NCBI GenBank assembly: GCA_023397905.1
Contig: JAEWSZ010000079.1
Span: 1-46,123, forward strand
Source of the DNA: Bacillota bacterium
GTDB taxonomy: Bacteria; Bacillota; Clostridia; Acetivibrionales; DSM-1351
Direction of reading: 5' to 3'
Length of the DNA: 46,123 nt
Shown here: positions 9,411 to 18,841 of the stretch, in pieces
Layout of the letters: each line of letters opens with the position of its first letter
Position numbering within the stretch: the first letter of the stretch is position 1
Notes under the pieces: model-generated
The model's database searches: none
What the model saw: only the letters and a program-made list of their open reading frames with translations
What the model was told of the DNA's origin: nothing
Position numbers and translations under genes: made by a program

Positions 9411-10248
9411 CAAAGCTAAGATAGTTAACCGGCGGATTGTTGATTTTTTAGTCAACGCTGTTATGATGATCTTCTCAGTTTTCTGTATATTTCCTTTTAT
9501 ATGGATGTTTTACTCATCCTTTAAAACTGAGGCCGAGTTTGCGCAGAATATAATTTCACTGCCCCGTTCGCTGCAATTCAGCAATTATTTAAAGGCGATC
9601 AATACGGGCAAATTGGGATACTATGCCGTTAATTCATTCTACAACTGCATCATTACCGTTGTAATCGTAGTGTTTATTGCCTTCATTGCGGCCTATTTTC
9701 TTTCCAGGTTCAGCTTCAGGGGCAGAAATCTGGTATACGGGCTGTTTATGCTGGGAATGCTCATTCCAGTGCATTCGCTGATGATTCCTATTTTCATGGA
9801 GTTCAAGGCTCTTGACTTCCTGGATACGAGATTTACACTTTTGCCGGTTTATATAGCGTTTGGATTGCCAATGGCCATATTTCTGATGGAGAGCTTTATA
9901 GGCGGCATACCCACAGAGCTTGAAGAGGCGGCGACAATAGACGGCAGCGGCATGGTAAGGTCAATGTTCTCGGTCATTATGCCGCTTTGCAGTCCTGTTA
10001 TTGCGACGGTGATCATTCTGACCTTTATGGGTACCTGGAATGAATTTCCCTTTGCCCTCATTCTTGTCAAAGCCGATTCGCTAAAGACCATCCCTGTGGG
10101 CCTGAGAAATTTCCAGGGGGCATATACTGCAAAATACGCACAGTTTATGGCCGGCATGATAGTGGCTTTGCTGCCTGTCATCATAGTATACGCCATTTTC
10201 TACAAGAAAATCATTGTGGGCATGACCGCAGGATCGGTCAAGGGATAA
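9403..10248 (+). CDS. Sugar ABC transporter permease, MalG/UgpE type
   Basis: A 281-residue membrane protein with six segments and the family EAA motif at ELEEAATIDGSGMVRSMF. It begins inside the end of the preceding permease gene, giving translational coupling. It is the second channel subunit of the importer. Confidence 0.92.
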   Translation: MNDKAKIVNRRIVDFLVNAVMMIFSVFCIFPFIWMFYSSFKTEAEFAQNIISLPRSLQFSNYLKAINTGKLGYYAVNSFYNCIITVVIVVFIAFIAAYFLSRFSFRGRNLVYGLFMLGMLIPVHSLMIPIFMEFKALDFLDTRFTLLPVYIAFGLPMAIFLMESFIGGIPTELEEAATIDGSGMVRSMFSVIMPLCSPVIATVIILTFMGTWNEFPFALILVKADSLKTIPVGLRNFQGAYTAKYAQFMAGMIVALLPVIIVYAIFYKKIIVGMTAGSVKG

Positions 10249-10302
10249 CCAAACCGTGTTTTGGAGTGCTGTAAAAGACAAATTACAAGGAGAGATCATA
10301 TT

Positions 10303-11310
10303 ATGCTGGAATATAGAAAAGTAGTGTTTGTAAAACCCTGGGAAGTCGAATTGCAAAAGGACATGATTGACGACAGGAATATCCCGTCGGGCCATGTACT
10401 GCTGAAAAAGCAGTACACCCTCATAAGCACCGGAACCGAGCTGGCCTGCCTTTCAGGGGGAGAGAGCTGGTTCCCGCTCCCCGGCGTTATGGGATACTGC
10501 TGTATAGGCGAGATCGTCAATAAAGCAGGTGATGTCAATGATTATGACATCGGAGATAAGATCTTTTGCTACGGTTCCCATACGGAATATGAGATACTGC
10601 CGGCAAAGGGTATTTTTCTGAAGGTGCCCGAAGGGCTGGAGGCCAGATATGTTCCTTTGGTGAGAATGGCAACCGTTGCCGCGACATCGGTAAGAACGTC
10701 AAACATTGAATTCGGGGATTATGTCCTGGTTACCGGACAGGGGCTGGTGGGCAACATGGCCGCACAGCTTGCCAAAATCCAAGGAGGAATAGTGATCGCG
10801 GCCGACATATGCCAGAAAAGGCTTGATATTTCAAAAAAATGCGGTATCGACTATACTGTAAACAGCAGGGAGTGTGACCTGGAGGAGGAAATCAGGCGGA
10901 TAACTTCAGGCAAAATGGTCTCGACCTGCATCGAAGCTACGGGACTGCCGTCAATTGCTGCAGCGGATTTAAGTCTTATAGCGAAGAACGGAGAAATCAT
11001 ATTTCTGGGAAGTCCCAGGGCAAATTACAGCGTGAATCTGACAGAGGTCCTGAACCATTGCCATCTGGCCGACTTCAATGTGACTTTTAAAGGCGCTCAT
11101 GAATGGAAATACCCTGTAAATGAAGACAGCTTTGTCAAGCATTCCCTGGAGAGGAATTCAAAAATAATGTTTGAATTCTTTAAAAATGGGCGAATAAGCC
11201 TGGAGAGCCTGATCACGGAGACCGTAAAGCCTGAAAAATGCATTGAGGCCTATGACAATCTGAGAAATAAGAAGGATGATTACATGGGAATAGTCTTTGA
11301 CTGGCAATAA
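10303..11310 (+). CDS. MDR-family dehydrogenase-like protein lacking the zinc ligands
   Basis: A 336-residue medium-chain dehydrogenase/reductase fold. A GroES-like N-terminal domain precedes a Rossmann domain with the nucleotide loop VTGQGLVGNMAAQLA. The catalytic zinc Cys of alcohol dehydrogenases is replaced by STGTE (about residues 43-47), there is no GHE motif, and the four-Cys structural zinc loop is absent. It may therefore be a zinc-independent MDR enzyme acting on a sugar-like substrate. ATG 10303 has AAGGAGA at good spacing; the upstream TTG 10261 has no ribosome site. It lies just after the permeases and belongs to the same operon. The substrate is unknown. Confidence 0.8.
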   Translation: MLEYRKVVFVKPWEVELQKDMIDDRNIPSGHVLLKKQYTLISTGTELACLSGGESWFPLPGVMGYCCIGEIVNKAGDVNDYDIGDKIFCYGSHTEYEILPAKGIFLKVPEGLEARYVPLVRMATVAATSVRTSNIEFGDYVLVTGQGLVGNMAAQLAKIQGGIVIAADICQKRLDISKKCGIDYTVNSRECDLEEEIRRITSGKMVSTCIEATGLPSIAAADLSLIAKNGEIIFLGSPRANYSVNLTEVLNHCHLADFNVTFKGAHEWKYPVNEDSFVKHSLERNSKIMFEFFKNGRISLESLITETVKPEKCIEAYDNLRNKKDDYMGIVFDWQ

Positions 11311-11382
11311 ATAAACCGGCGGATTATAGATGAAGCTCAGGAGAGCCATATAAATGAAAAACATGAAAGAGAGGTCTTGTAT

Positions 11383-12123
11383 ATGAATATCGCATTACAG
11401 CTGTACTCCATAAAGGAAGAGGAAGAGGAGAACTATGAAGGGGCTGTGGAAATGGCCGCAAGGGCAGGGTACAATTCGGTTGAATTTGCCGGATACTTTG
11501 GATATGATCCGGCTTCCATGAAGAGATTATTGTCAAAATACGGTTTGACGGCCGTTTCATCCCATATTGGAATCGACAGGTTCAGAAATAATTTTGAGGA
11601 AGAACTGGAGTATGCGGTTAAAGTGGGCTATGGAATGATAGTGTGCCCATGGCTTGACTGCAATTCACCTGAAGAAATCAAAGCTGATGGGGCCGTACTT
11701 GAAAAGTGCGCGTTGCTTGCGGCCGAAAAGGGGATCAAAGTAGGTTACCACAATCATAATCAGGAATTTAATAAGTTTGAAGGAAAATATGCGCTGGATA
11801 TTTTGCTGGAGTCGGCGCCCTCCGTGATGCTGGAGCCAGACCTGTTCTGGATCGCCTACGCCGGAGTGGATCCGGTGGGATACATCGAACCCTATGCCAG
11901 GGAAGGCAGAATATGCGCCATACATGCCAAGGAGATATCGGAAAATTTGAAGGACAACGTATACATAGGCGAGGGCGTAATAGATTTTAAAGCCGTAGAC
12001 GAACTGGTTGACCATAGGAAAATTCCATATATAGTTGAACAGGAGGAATATACCACAGACCATTTCGACGGTATATCGAAAAGCTGCCAGGGCCTGAAAA
12101 AAGTACTTTGCGTTATTTCCTGA
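11383..12123 (+). CDS. Sugar phosphate isomerase/epimerase-like TIM barrel (IolE type)
   Basis: A 246-residue xylose-isomerase-like TIM barrel (AP endonuclease 2 family fold). Likely metal- and substrate-binding residues are visible in VGYHNHNQEF, LEPDLFWI, IHAKEI and VEQEEY. Members include inosose dehydratase, hydroxypyruvate isomerase and keto-sugar epimerases or lyases. ATG 11383 has AGAGAGG eight bases upstream and is preferred over TTG 11377. Sitting between dehydrogenase genes, it probably isomerises, dehydrates or cleaves the keto-sugar they make (inference). Confidence 0.85.
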   Translation: MNIALQLYSIKEEEEENYEGAVEMAARAGYNSVEFAGYFGYDPASMKRLLSKYGLTAVSSHIGIDRFRNNFEEELEYAVKVGYGMIVCPWLDCNSPEEIKADGAVLEKCALLAAEKGIKVGYHNHNQEFNKFEGKYALDILLESAPSVMLEPDLFWIAYAGVDPVGYIEPYAREGRICAIHAKEISENLKDNVYIGEGVIDFKAVDELVDHRKIPYIVEQEEYTTDHFDGISKSCQGLKKVLCVIS

Positions 12124-12174
12124 CCATATAGACAGGCAGAAAGTCAAAATCATCGTTACAGGAGGATGACCATA

Positions 12175-13332
12175 ATGCAGAAAATAAAAGCCGGCATTAT
12201 CGGGACGGGATTCATAGGACCGGTTCATGCAGACGCGCTTCGAAGACTGGGCTTTGTGGATGTGGCAGCTATTGCGGATATCAACCGGGATATTGCGGAA
12301 AAAAAGGCCGGACAGCTCTATATACCGGAATATTACGGCGATTACCATGAGCTTTTGAATGATAAAGATATTCAATGTGTACATATATGCACCCCGAATT
12401 TTACGCATTTTGAAATCTGCAGGGAAGCTCTTCTTTCCAATAAGCATGTGGTCTGCGAAAAGCCCCTGGCAGTGAGCGCGGAGCAGGCCCGTGAGCTTGT
12501 GGAGCTGGCAGGCGAAAGAAAGCTCGTCAATGCCGTACATTTCAACCTGAGATTTTACCCGCTGATACACCATGCCAAAGCTCTGATTGAAAGCGGAGAA
12601 CTGGGAGAGATAATTGCTGTAAACGGCTCATATCAGCAGGATTGGCTTTTGTTCCAGACGGATTACAGCTGGAGGCTGGAGCCTCAATTCAGCGGTGAGT
12701 CCAGAGCTGTTGCGGATATCGGTTCTCACTGGTGTGATATAATTGAATATGTATCCGGCTTGAAAATAAAACAGGTGTGCTCCGACTTTGCCACTTTTTA
12801 TCCTATCAGGAAAAAACCTTTAAAGGCGGTGGAGACATATTCCGGGAAAGTTCCGGAGGAACAGGAGTATGAGGATATTTCCATAAGTACTGAAGACTAT
12901 GCTTCGGTGCTGCTGAGATTTGACAATGGCGCCCATGGTTCCATGACTGTGAACCAGATGGCGGCAGGAAGAAAAAACAGGCTTTTATTTGAAATCTATG
13001 GTACGAAGAAGTCAATATCATGGGATTCGGAAAGTCCAAACAGGATGTGGATAGGCAGAAAGGACGGAAACAATGAGGTACTGATCAAGGATCCGTCCCT
13101 GCTGGAGCCATATGCAAGAGAAATAACCGGCTTGCCCGGAGGGCACAACGAAGGCTTTTATGACACATCAAAGCAGATGTTCGGGAAGGTATACCGCAGT
13201 ATTATGGAGGGCGGAAGGACGGAGAAGGATAAGGAGCCGGATTTCCCCACATTCAAGAGCGGATACAGGGAACTTCTGGTCTGCGGCATGATTGTCAAGT
13301 CATGGAAAGAGCAGAGCTGGGTAAATGTTTAA
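12175..13332 (+). CDS. Gfo/Idh/MocA family NAD(P)-dependent sugar dehydrogenase
   Basis: A 385-residue protein with the N-terminal Rossmann motif GIIGTGFIGPVH, the family lysine motif VVCEKPLAV (catalytic Lys in EKP), and the C-terminal alpha/beta domain with a GSHWCDIIEY helix bearing the usual catalytic His and Asp. Relatives oxidise myo-inositol, glucose, or other cyclic polyols and sugars. ATG 12175 is chosen since AGGAGG ends nine bases upstream; ATG 12166 directly abuts that site. Its place in the transporter operon suggests it oxidises the imported substrate, giving the keto-intermediate used by the IolE-like enzyme. Confidence 0.9.
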   Translation: MQKIKAGIIGTGFIGPVHADALRRLGFVDVAAIADINRDIAEKKAGQLYIPEYYGDYHELLNDKDIQCVHICTPNFTHFEICREALLSNKHVVCEKPLAVSAEQARELVELAGERKLVNAVHFNLRFYPLIHHAKALIESGELGEIIAVNGSYQQDWLLFQTDYSWRLEPQFSGESRAVADIGSHWCDIIEYVSGLKIKQVCSDFATFYPIRKKPLKAVETYSGKVPEEQEYEDISISTEDYASVLLRFDNGAHGSMTVNQMAAGRKNRLLFEIYGTKKSISWDSESPNRMWIGRKDGNNEVLIKDPSLLEPYAREITGLPGGHNEGFYDTSKQMFGKVYRSIMEGGRTEKDKEPDFPTFKSGYRELLVCGMIVKSWKEQSWVNV

Positions 13333-13394
13333 GTTTCGGATTTTGGTATCAGTTATAGAACAAGGTAGGAATATGAACAGATGGAGTTGATTAT

Positions 13395-14411
13395 ATGAAA
13401 GCAGCCGTATTTCACGGAAAGCACGATCTGAGAGTGGAGGAGGTTCAAATGCGCCGCCCAGGGGCCGGTGAGCTGGTTATCAAGATAGAGGCCTGCGGGG
13501 TCTGCGGAACGGACCTTCATATTTACGAGGGCGCCGAAGGTGCTGCTCAATGCGTACCGCCCACAATCCTGGGGCATGAGTTTTCAGGGACCGTCTTTGA
13601 GGTAGGTGAGGGAGTAACAAACTTTAAGCCGGGAGACCGGGTATGCGCAGATCCCAACGATATGTGCGGAAAGTGCTATTATTGCAGGATTGGGAAGGCA
13701 CATTTCTGTGAAAATATGGTGGGTATCGGAACAACTGTTGACGGCGGGTTTTCAGAATTCTGCACCGTACGCGAAAAACAGGTTTACAGCATAGGAGAAA
13801 CCCTATCCTTTGCCGAGGGCGCCATGGCGGAGCCCATTGCCTGCTGCCTGCACGGAATGGACCTGGCGGGGGTGAAGACGGGGGATACGGTTCTGATAAC
13901 AGGCGGAGGCACAATAGGGCTTATAATGCTGCAGCTGACAAAGCTTTCAGGGGCGGCGAAAATTATTGTGATAGAGCCTGTGGAGGCAAAACGGGATATG
14001 GCTTTAAAGCTTGGAGCCGATATGGTGGTAGATCCCTTTGGACAGAATGTTGAAGAGCTTCTTAAAAAAGACGGCGGCCGCATTGATGTGTCCATAGAAT
14101 GTGTGGGCCTGAAAAATACGGTTATGGATGCGGTCAGATATGTGGGCAGGGGCGGAACGGTAATGATGTTCGGACTGACCCATCCGGATTGTGAAATACC
14201 GCTTAAGCCTTTTGACGTCTTCAAAAGGGAGATAGTCTTAAAAGCGTCCTTTATCAATCCGTACACCCAGAGCCGCGCTGTCGCGCTGCTTCAATCCGGA
14301 AAAATAAATACGCGTGATCTTATTACGGATCACATAAAGCTTGATGATATAAAAAAGGTTTTTGAAGACAAAAGCTACAGAAGCCGAGGGAAAATAATAA
14401 TCGAACCCTAG
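13395..14411 (+). CDS. Zinc-dependent medium-chain dehydrogenase (sorbitol/threonine dehydrogenase-like)
   Basis: A 338-residue MDR enzyme with all zinc ligands: catalytic Cys in ACGVCGTD, GHE, and the four-Cys structural loop CGKCYYCRIGKAHFC. The nucleotide loop is ITGGGTIGLIMLQL. Relatives oxidise polyols or L-threonine with NAD. Unlike the MDR gene earlier in this operon, it looks catalytically conventional. It ends the transporter operon; a weak stem-loop follows at about 14449-14485. Confidence 0.9.
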   Translation: MKAAVFHGKHDLRVEEVQMRRPGAGELVIKIEACGVCGTDLHIYEGAEGAAQCVPPTILGHEFSGTVFEVGEGVTNFKPGDRVCADPNDMCGKCYYCRIGKAHFCENMVGIGTTVDGGFSEFCTVREKQVYSIGETLSFAEGAMAEPIACCLHGMDLAGVKTGDTVLITGGGTIGLIMLQLTKLSGAAKIIVIEPVEAKRDMALKLGADMVVDPFGQNVEELLKKDGGRIDVSIECVGLKNTVMDAVRYVGRGGTVMMFGLTHPDCEIPLKPFDVFKREIVLKASFINPYTQSRAVALLQSGKINTRDLITDHIKLDDIKKVFEDKSYRSRGKIIIEP

Positions 14412-14549
14412 AAAAACCCAAACCGGTTTCAGCTTCATTGCCGGGCTCTCCTGTTCCTGACCGGTCCGGACTGTTTCAGGACAGCATTTGTTAAAAAAAT
14501 TTAATGATTGGCAATTCCATTACATTATTTGGTATAATGTTTATAATTG

Positions 14550-14670
14550 CCGTAAGGGCATGAGGCCGCGGTGCGAAAGAGGATTTTCGTATTCCGCACT
14601 GCGTTTAAGGCCTGAGGTATCTCTAAATTTCATTAACATTTGCGTAAGCGCCGGATAATATGGCGCAGAT
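14550..14670 (+). promoter_or_regulatory. Structured 5' leader of the DUF362/ferredoxin gene (candidate cis-regulatory RNA)
   Basis: TATAAT-like sequences at 14532-14546 mark a probable promoter. The transcribed leader then holds a strong stem, CGCGGTGCG with CGCACTGCG (nine pairs including one G-U), enclosed by AGGC/GCCT. A second hairpin, GCGCC with GGCGC (about 14649-14667), lies just before the ribosome site and could mask it. I do not recognise a known riboswitch class. Confidence 0.4.
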
Positions 14671-14682
14671 ATGGAGGTAAGC

Positions 14683-15762
14683 ATGAGTTTGGTATTGTTT
14701 TCATCGGTAAAGTATGACAAGTATGACAGCAGTGTTACATTACCTGCGAAATTCGAAAGACTGATTGATAAAATGGAGCTTGAGAATGTGGTAAAGGGTA
14801 AATGGACTGCAATCAAAATGCACCTGGGAAGAGGGATCGGATATTCAACCATCCACCCTCTCTTTGTAAAAATATTGGTGGATAAGCTAAAAGGTTATGG
14901 CGCAAAGGTTTATATCACGGATCAGGAAACCTCAGGAGCCAGAAACCGCGGATATACGGAGGAGTTTTTAGGCGCGCCTATTATCCCAGTCTGTGGAACC
15001 ATGGGAAAGTATTTTTATGAGAAAAAGGTTGATTTCAAAACCTTTAAAAACGTTGACGTAGGCGGAAATATCCATGACGCCGAGGTCATGATAGACCTGT
15101 CCCACGTAAAGGGTCATGGAGCCTGCGGATACGGCGGTGCCTGTAAGAATATTGCAATGGGCTGCGTTACGGACAGGACCAGGCAGCAGATACATGGCCT
15201 GGAGGGAGGCATTGCCTGGAATGCGGATCTGTGCACCCACTGCGAACTGTGCATAAACAGCTGCAACCACAATGCGAATAAGTTCAAGGAAAATGGCGAG
15301 TATGAGGTGTTTTTCCATCACTGCACCTTCTGCCACCACTGTGTGAAAATATGCCCTACCGGAGCCATAACAAAGACATCGGACAGGTATGAGGATTTTC
15401 AGACCGGAATGGCAGTCTGTACCGAGTCGGTGCTTGAGACCTTCGAGCCCGGAAACGTATTTTACATAAATTTTCTGACAAATATCACAGCTCTGTGTGA
15501 CTGCTGGGGGCTTACCACTCCTTCTCTAGTGCCGGACATAGGGATTATGGCCTCTAAGGATATTGTGGCCATTGAAAGGGCCTGTATAGACGCCATAAAG
15601 GTGGAAAATCTCATTGCGGACGGGGTTCCCCAGGGCCATGAATTGGGCACGGAAGGCCACCTGTTCCAGAGGCTTCACGGAAAAGATCCCTATATTCAGC
15701 TCAATGAACTTGAGAAACGGAAGCTTGGAACACAGAAGTACAATCTCGAAGAAATATATTAA
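14683..15762 (+). CDS. DUF362 protein with two [4Fe-4S] ferredoxin motifs
   Basis: A 359-residue protein. The N-terminal two thirds belong to the DUF362 family, and the middle to C-terminal part has two ferredoxin-type Cys clusters: CTHCELCINSC and CTFCHHCVKICP (each CxxCxxCxxxC/CP). Such proteins are annotated as Fe-S or 4Fe-4S binding proteins in anaerobes; the reaction is unknown and an electron-transfer role is likely. ATG 14683 follows GGAGGT by seven bases; ATG 14671 overlaps the ribosome site and is rejected. The gene appears monocistronic, with a structured leader. Confidence 0.85.
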   Translation: MSLVLFSSVKYDKYDSSVTLPAKFERLIDKMELENVVKGKWTAIKMHLGRGIGYSTIHPLFVKILVDKLKGYGAKVYITDQETSGARNRGYTEEFLGAPIIPVCGTMGKYFYEKKVDFKTFKNVDVGGNIHDAEVMIDLSHVKGHGACGYGGACKNIAMGCVTDRTRQQIHGLEGGIAWNADLCTHCELCINSCNHNANKFKENGEYEVFFHHCTFCHHCVKICPTGAITKTSDRYEDFQTGMAVCTESVLETFEPGNVFYINFLTNITALCDCWGLTTPSLVPDIGIMASKDIVAIERACIDAIKVENLIADGVPQGHELGTEGHLFQRLHGKDPYIQLNELEKRKLGTQKYNLEEIY

Positions 15763-15842
15763 TAAATAGTCTCTTAAATAAGTCTCCAAATGACTTTTGG
15801 TTGCATATTATGCAATAAAAAGTTAATTTTGGAGTGATTTTT

Positions 15843-16652
15843 TTGACTAAATTTAGGGTCGGAGATATTGTAACCAGAAGGTCTTACGGTGGAGATCTTC
15901 TTTTTAGAGTAGTAAACATAATACCAGACTGTGACGGTTCTGATTGTTATGTCCTAAGGGGTTTGTCTTCCCGTATAGAGGCAGACTCCAAAGCGGATGA
16001 CCTGGAAAAGCAAGATACAAGGGCTGCATATTCTAGAGCATACAGAGAACTTAATCAGGCTAAAATTAGTATAGAATGTGATGCTCCTGTTTTTAGAAGT
16101 TTTTTCAGCAGGTTGAGGAAGAGACCGGGCAAGATTTTGCATATAGACTCTGCGCAGGATTTTATGGACCAATGTATGGGCTTTTACAGGGAAAGCAAAA
16201 TCAATTGTTACGGGAAGTGGGTAAGCGAGGATCGGCAGCCCTCTGTGGTGAGGCAGTACCTGCGCACTTACAGGCCTAATATACTGGTTCTTACAGGGCA
16301 TGACGGCTTGAAAAAGAACGCTAAAAATATTCACCTGCTGGACAGCTATGCGAATTCATCCTATTTTATCGAATCCGTCAAGATTGCCAGGGAGTATGAG
16401 CCGGACCCGGATAAACTGTGTATTTTCGCAGGTGCCTGCCAATCGTACTATGAGGCTATCATGCAGGCCGGGGCGAATTTTGCAAGCTCGCCCAGAAGAG
16501 TGCTGATAAATGCAATGGATCCGGCAATTGTGGCTCAAAAGGTGTCAATTACCGACAGTTCCACCATTCTGGAACCAAAGTCTGTAATAGCGCTGACTAT
16601 AACCGGCAGCAACGGCATAGGCGGGACAAATACAAGGGGGCAGTTCAAGTAG
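15843..16652 (+). CDS. yabG: Sporulation-specific protease YabG
   Basis: A 269-residue protein matching YabG (peptidase family U57), recognised from its N-terminus TKFRVGDIVTRRSYGGDLLF and the body containing ILVLTGHDGLKKN and FAGACQSYYEA. In Bacillus and Clostridium species this protease processes spore coat proteins late in sporulation. The start is most likely TTG 15843, nine bases after TTGGAG; GTG 15834 overlaps that site. It supports an endospore-forming host. Two strong hairpins follow it. Confidence 0.93.
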   Translation: MTKFRVGDIVTRRSYGGDLLFRVVNIIPDCDGSDCYVLRGLSSRIEADSKADDLEKQDTRAAYSRAYRELNQAKISIECDAPVFRSFFSRLRKRPGKILHIDSAQDFMDQCMGFYRESKINCYGKWVSEDRQPSVVRQYLRTYRPNILVLTGHDGLKKNAKNIHLLDSYANSSYFIESVKIAREYEPDPDKLCIFAGACQSYYEAIMQAGANFASSPRRVLINAMDPAIVAQKVSITDSSTILEPKSVIALTITGSNGIGGTNTRGQFK

Positions 16653-16722
16653 CGGCGGGAAGTGCAGAAGCGTATGAGTACGGGAGTATGGCAGAATAGC
16701 AGAGTAAAGGTATAGAATGATG

Positions 16723-16767
16723 CAGGGCCGGCGGTTTTCAAGTATCGCCGGCCTGATTTTGTCTTTT
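16723..16767 (+). terminator. Rho-independent terminator of yabG
   Basis: GCCGGCG (16727-16733) pairs with CGCCGGC (16746-16752), with CAG/CTG flanks, then a T-rich tail. Confidence 0.8.
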
Positions 16768-16769
16768 GT

Positions 16770-16808
16770 GCAAAAAAAATGCCCGGCAGTTTGCCGGAGC
16801 ATTTTTAG
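16770..16808. terminator. Bidirectional terminator-like hairpin
   Basis: AAAATGC-CCGGCA and TGCCGG-AGCATTTT pair nearly perfectly, with an A run on the left and a T run on the right. It could terminate in both directions. The 511-base gap from 16653 to 17163 otherwise holds only AT-rich sequence with several TATAAT-like boxes near 17027-17080. Confidence 0.7.
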
Positions 16809-17163
16809 GGGGTTAAAATGTATTTTGTGGGGTCAGTTATAGTTATTGCCTTTTTTGTATGGTCTTATACATTTCTATAAAAGTTTTCTTTTTATTTTAT
16901 TAAATGGTTTGTTATCTTAAATTAAATAATCTCAATAAAATAATAGGTAATAATTAAAATTGATTGTATGGGACAATACCGGAGGGAGCTTTTTATGCGG
17001 CATATATTTCCCCGGAAGGATTCATGATATAATTACAGATACATATAATACAAATACTGTGATTATTCGTATAATATAACAACAGCAACAGGTGGACTCA
17101 TGCTAAAGATGTATTTAAATTGTGCAATGATAAATATAGTTTTTGAAACTGTGGGGGAGTAGC

Positions 17164-18129
17164 GTGAAAAAAAGAGTATTTGCCATAGTGCTTATTATCG
17201 TGTTTGTATTTACCTCGACCGCCGGCATATATGCCAAGGGCGCCAGGTCCTTCGGAGGCAGCCGTTCGTTTTCCAAGTCCTTCAGCAGCAGCTACAAGGG
17301 ATCTACTAAATCCGTGTTCGGAAGTAAGAAAAGCAGCGGCATTTTCGGATCCTCAAAGGCCAAGAGCAGCACTTCCAAAAGCAGCAGCTCCAGAAGCATA
17401 CCGGGGTCAAAGTCCTACAGCGGTTCGTCAACCGGCGGTGCGGCCGCAAAGGGGTTTACCAGCAAGTCATCAACTAAAAAGTATTCATATATGCAGGATA
17501 CTTATAAAAAGCAGACTTCAAGCAAGAACTTCAATACTTACAAGCAAAAGCTGAACAGCGAGCAGCAGAAGGTATACAATGATTCCATGAAACGCGATTT
17601 CGGGATGGGGTCAAACCGGATGGGCTTTGAAGAGGCCATGCGTACCAGAAGCTCCAGGATAAATTCCTTCGGCTCCAGACCAATATTTGTAAATGTAAAC
17701 ACAGGCGTGTTTGGAAGCCCGTTTTCTTACGGATATGCCTATGTGGGCCCCTGGGATCTCTGGTTTTTGATGAGGGCCTCGGAGTTGTTCTGGTTCCATC
17801 ACTGGAATGAGATCTCACCTTACAGGGATTATTTTGACCAGCAGCAGTATGAAAAGCTGGAAACCCGGGTAAAGGAGCTTGAACAGCAGGGAGTGCAGAG
17901 GGACCCCGACTATATGGACCCTGGGGTCGACCCTGACCTGCAGCTGTCCCAGCAATATCAGGAGGCCAACATCGACAAGGTGTACTACACCGATAAATAC
18001 CCCACAAACTCCGCAAGCGCAGGAACCGCCGTGGTGGTTATTGTCATAACAGGCGTGGCTCTGGTCATTGTCATCAGGAAGCTGTCAAAGCCTAAACGCA
18101 AAAAGTCCCACTATAGCAGGATCTATTAG
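17164..18129 (+). CDS. Exported Ser/Lys/Gly-rich protein with C-terminal membrane anchor
   Basis: A 321-residue protein. A signal peptide spans about residues 1-24 (VFAIVLIIVFVFTSTAGIYA), and a low-complexity region rich in Ser, Lys and Gly spans about 25-115. A folded middle part rich in Phe, Tyr and Trp spans about 115-260. A C-terminal membrane helix (AGTAVVVIVITGVALVIVI) is followed by a basic tail, so the bulk should be outside the cell. GTG 17164 has GGGGGAG just upstream and gives a clean signal peptide. It is the first gene of a cluster with an uncharacterised cytosolic protein and a DUF350 membrane protein. I do not recognise the family. Confidence 0.75.
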   Translation: MKKRVFAIVLIIVFVFTSTAGIYAKGARSFGGSRSFSKSFSSSYKGSTKSVFGSKKSSGIFGSSKAKSSTSKSSSSRSIPGSKSYSGSSTGGAAAKGFTSKSSTKKYSYMQDTYKKQTSSKNFNTYKQKLNSEQQKVYNDSMKRDFGMGSNRMGFEEAMRTRSSRINSFGSRPIFVNVNTGVFGSPFSYGYAYVGPWDLWFLMRASELFWFHHWNEISPYRDYFDQQQYEKLETRVKELEQQGVQRDPDYMDPGVDPDLQLSQQYQEANIDKVYYTDKYPTNSASAGTAVVVIVITGVALVIVIRKLSKPKRKKSHYSRIY

Positions 18130-18210
18130 CAATACTTTTATACAATGCTGTAGAATGTCTGAAAAGATTATTTGACTGGTTATTCAGATGGATTATTTGG
18201 GAGGTTAAGC

Positions 18211-18810
18211 ATGTTTGATTTCCGGAAAAAGACCGATGCATCGGAAATATTAAATCCGCTAAATATAAACAAGAATTCCATGATTGAGTTTGATCTCAAG
18301 GAACTGGAACTGGAAGGCTTCTTCACCTTTGAGAAGATCATCCAGATGGAGATGGGAGAGCAGCCCTATACCAGATATCTCTTATATTCAAAGGTGGATG
18401 AGTCCGAATATATTTTTGAGGTGTATGCTTCTCAGGAAGAGGAAGGGCTGCTGGAGACATATATGTACTTCATGGACGACACCATTCCATTTTCGGAGGA
18501 TTTTCTTGAGGTGGTGGGACAGAAATACCTGACCACACCTGACGGCACGGAATATGAACGGTGTGTGATGCCTGAGCGGGATTGCAGAATAGATGGCGGC
18601 AAAGGGCATATAAAGGTGCTTGACCTGAATACGGGGAAGGTCACTAAAAAGGTTGAGGTTGAAATATGGGATTACCAGAGGGACGCGGAAGGCGTTACGG
18701 AATATCTCAACATTGAAATGATGAAGGATGACGGAATGTTCAGGATATTTATAGGGCAGAGGTTTGAAGGAGCGCTTTACAAAGTGTACCAGGGCCTGGA
18801 CAAGGATTGA
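18211..18810 (+). CDS. Uncharacterised cytosolic protein, possibly DUF2491/YjfK-like
   Basis: A 199-residue acidic soluble protein without signal or membrane segments. ATG 18211 has GGGAGG upstream. The C-terminal block EIWDYQRDAEGVTEYLNIEM, and the following block with FIGQRFEG, recall the DUF2491 (YjfK) proteins that accompany DUF350 (YjfL) in Enterobacteria. This is a resemblance from memory, not a search. The gene is 31 bases upstream of the DUF350 gene and probably co-transcribed. Confidence 0.6.
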   Translation: MFDFRKKTDASEILNPLNINKNSMIEFDLKELELEGFFTFEKIIQMEMGEQPYTRYLLYSKVDESEYIFEVYASQEEEGLLETYMYFMDDTIPFSEDFLEVVGQKYLTTPDGTEYERCVMPERDCRIDGGKGHIKVLDLNTGKVTKKVEVEIWDYQRDAEGVTEYLNIEMMKDDGMFRIFIGQRFEGALYKVYQGLDKD

Positions 18811-18841
18811 GCAAAAGAACAATTTTGGGGGGATGTTAAAA

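Noticed and set aside
11665..12573. A 302-codon open frame on the minus strand
   Set aside because: It lies opposite the IolE-like and Gfo/Idh/MocA genes, which have clear motifs and ribosome sites; its translation shows no recognisable domain.
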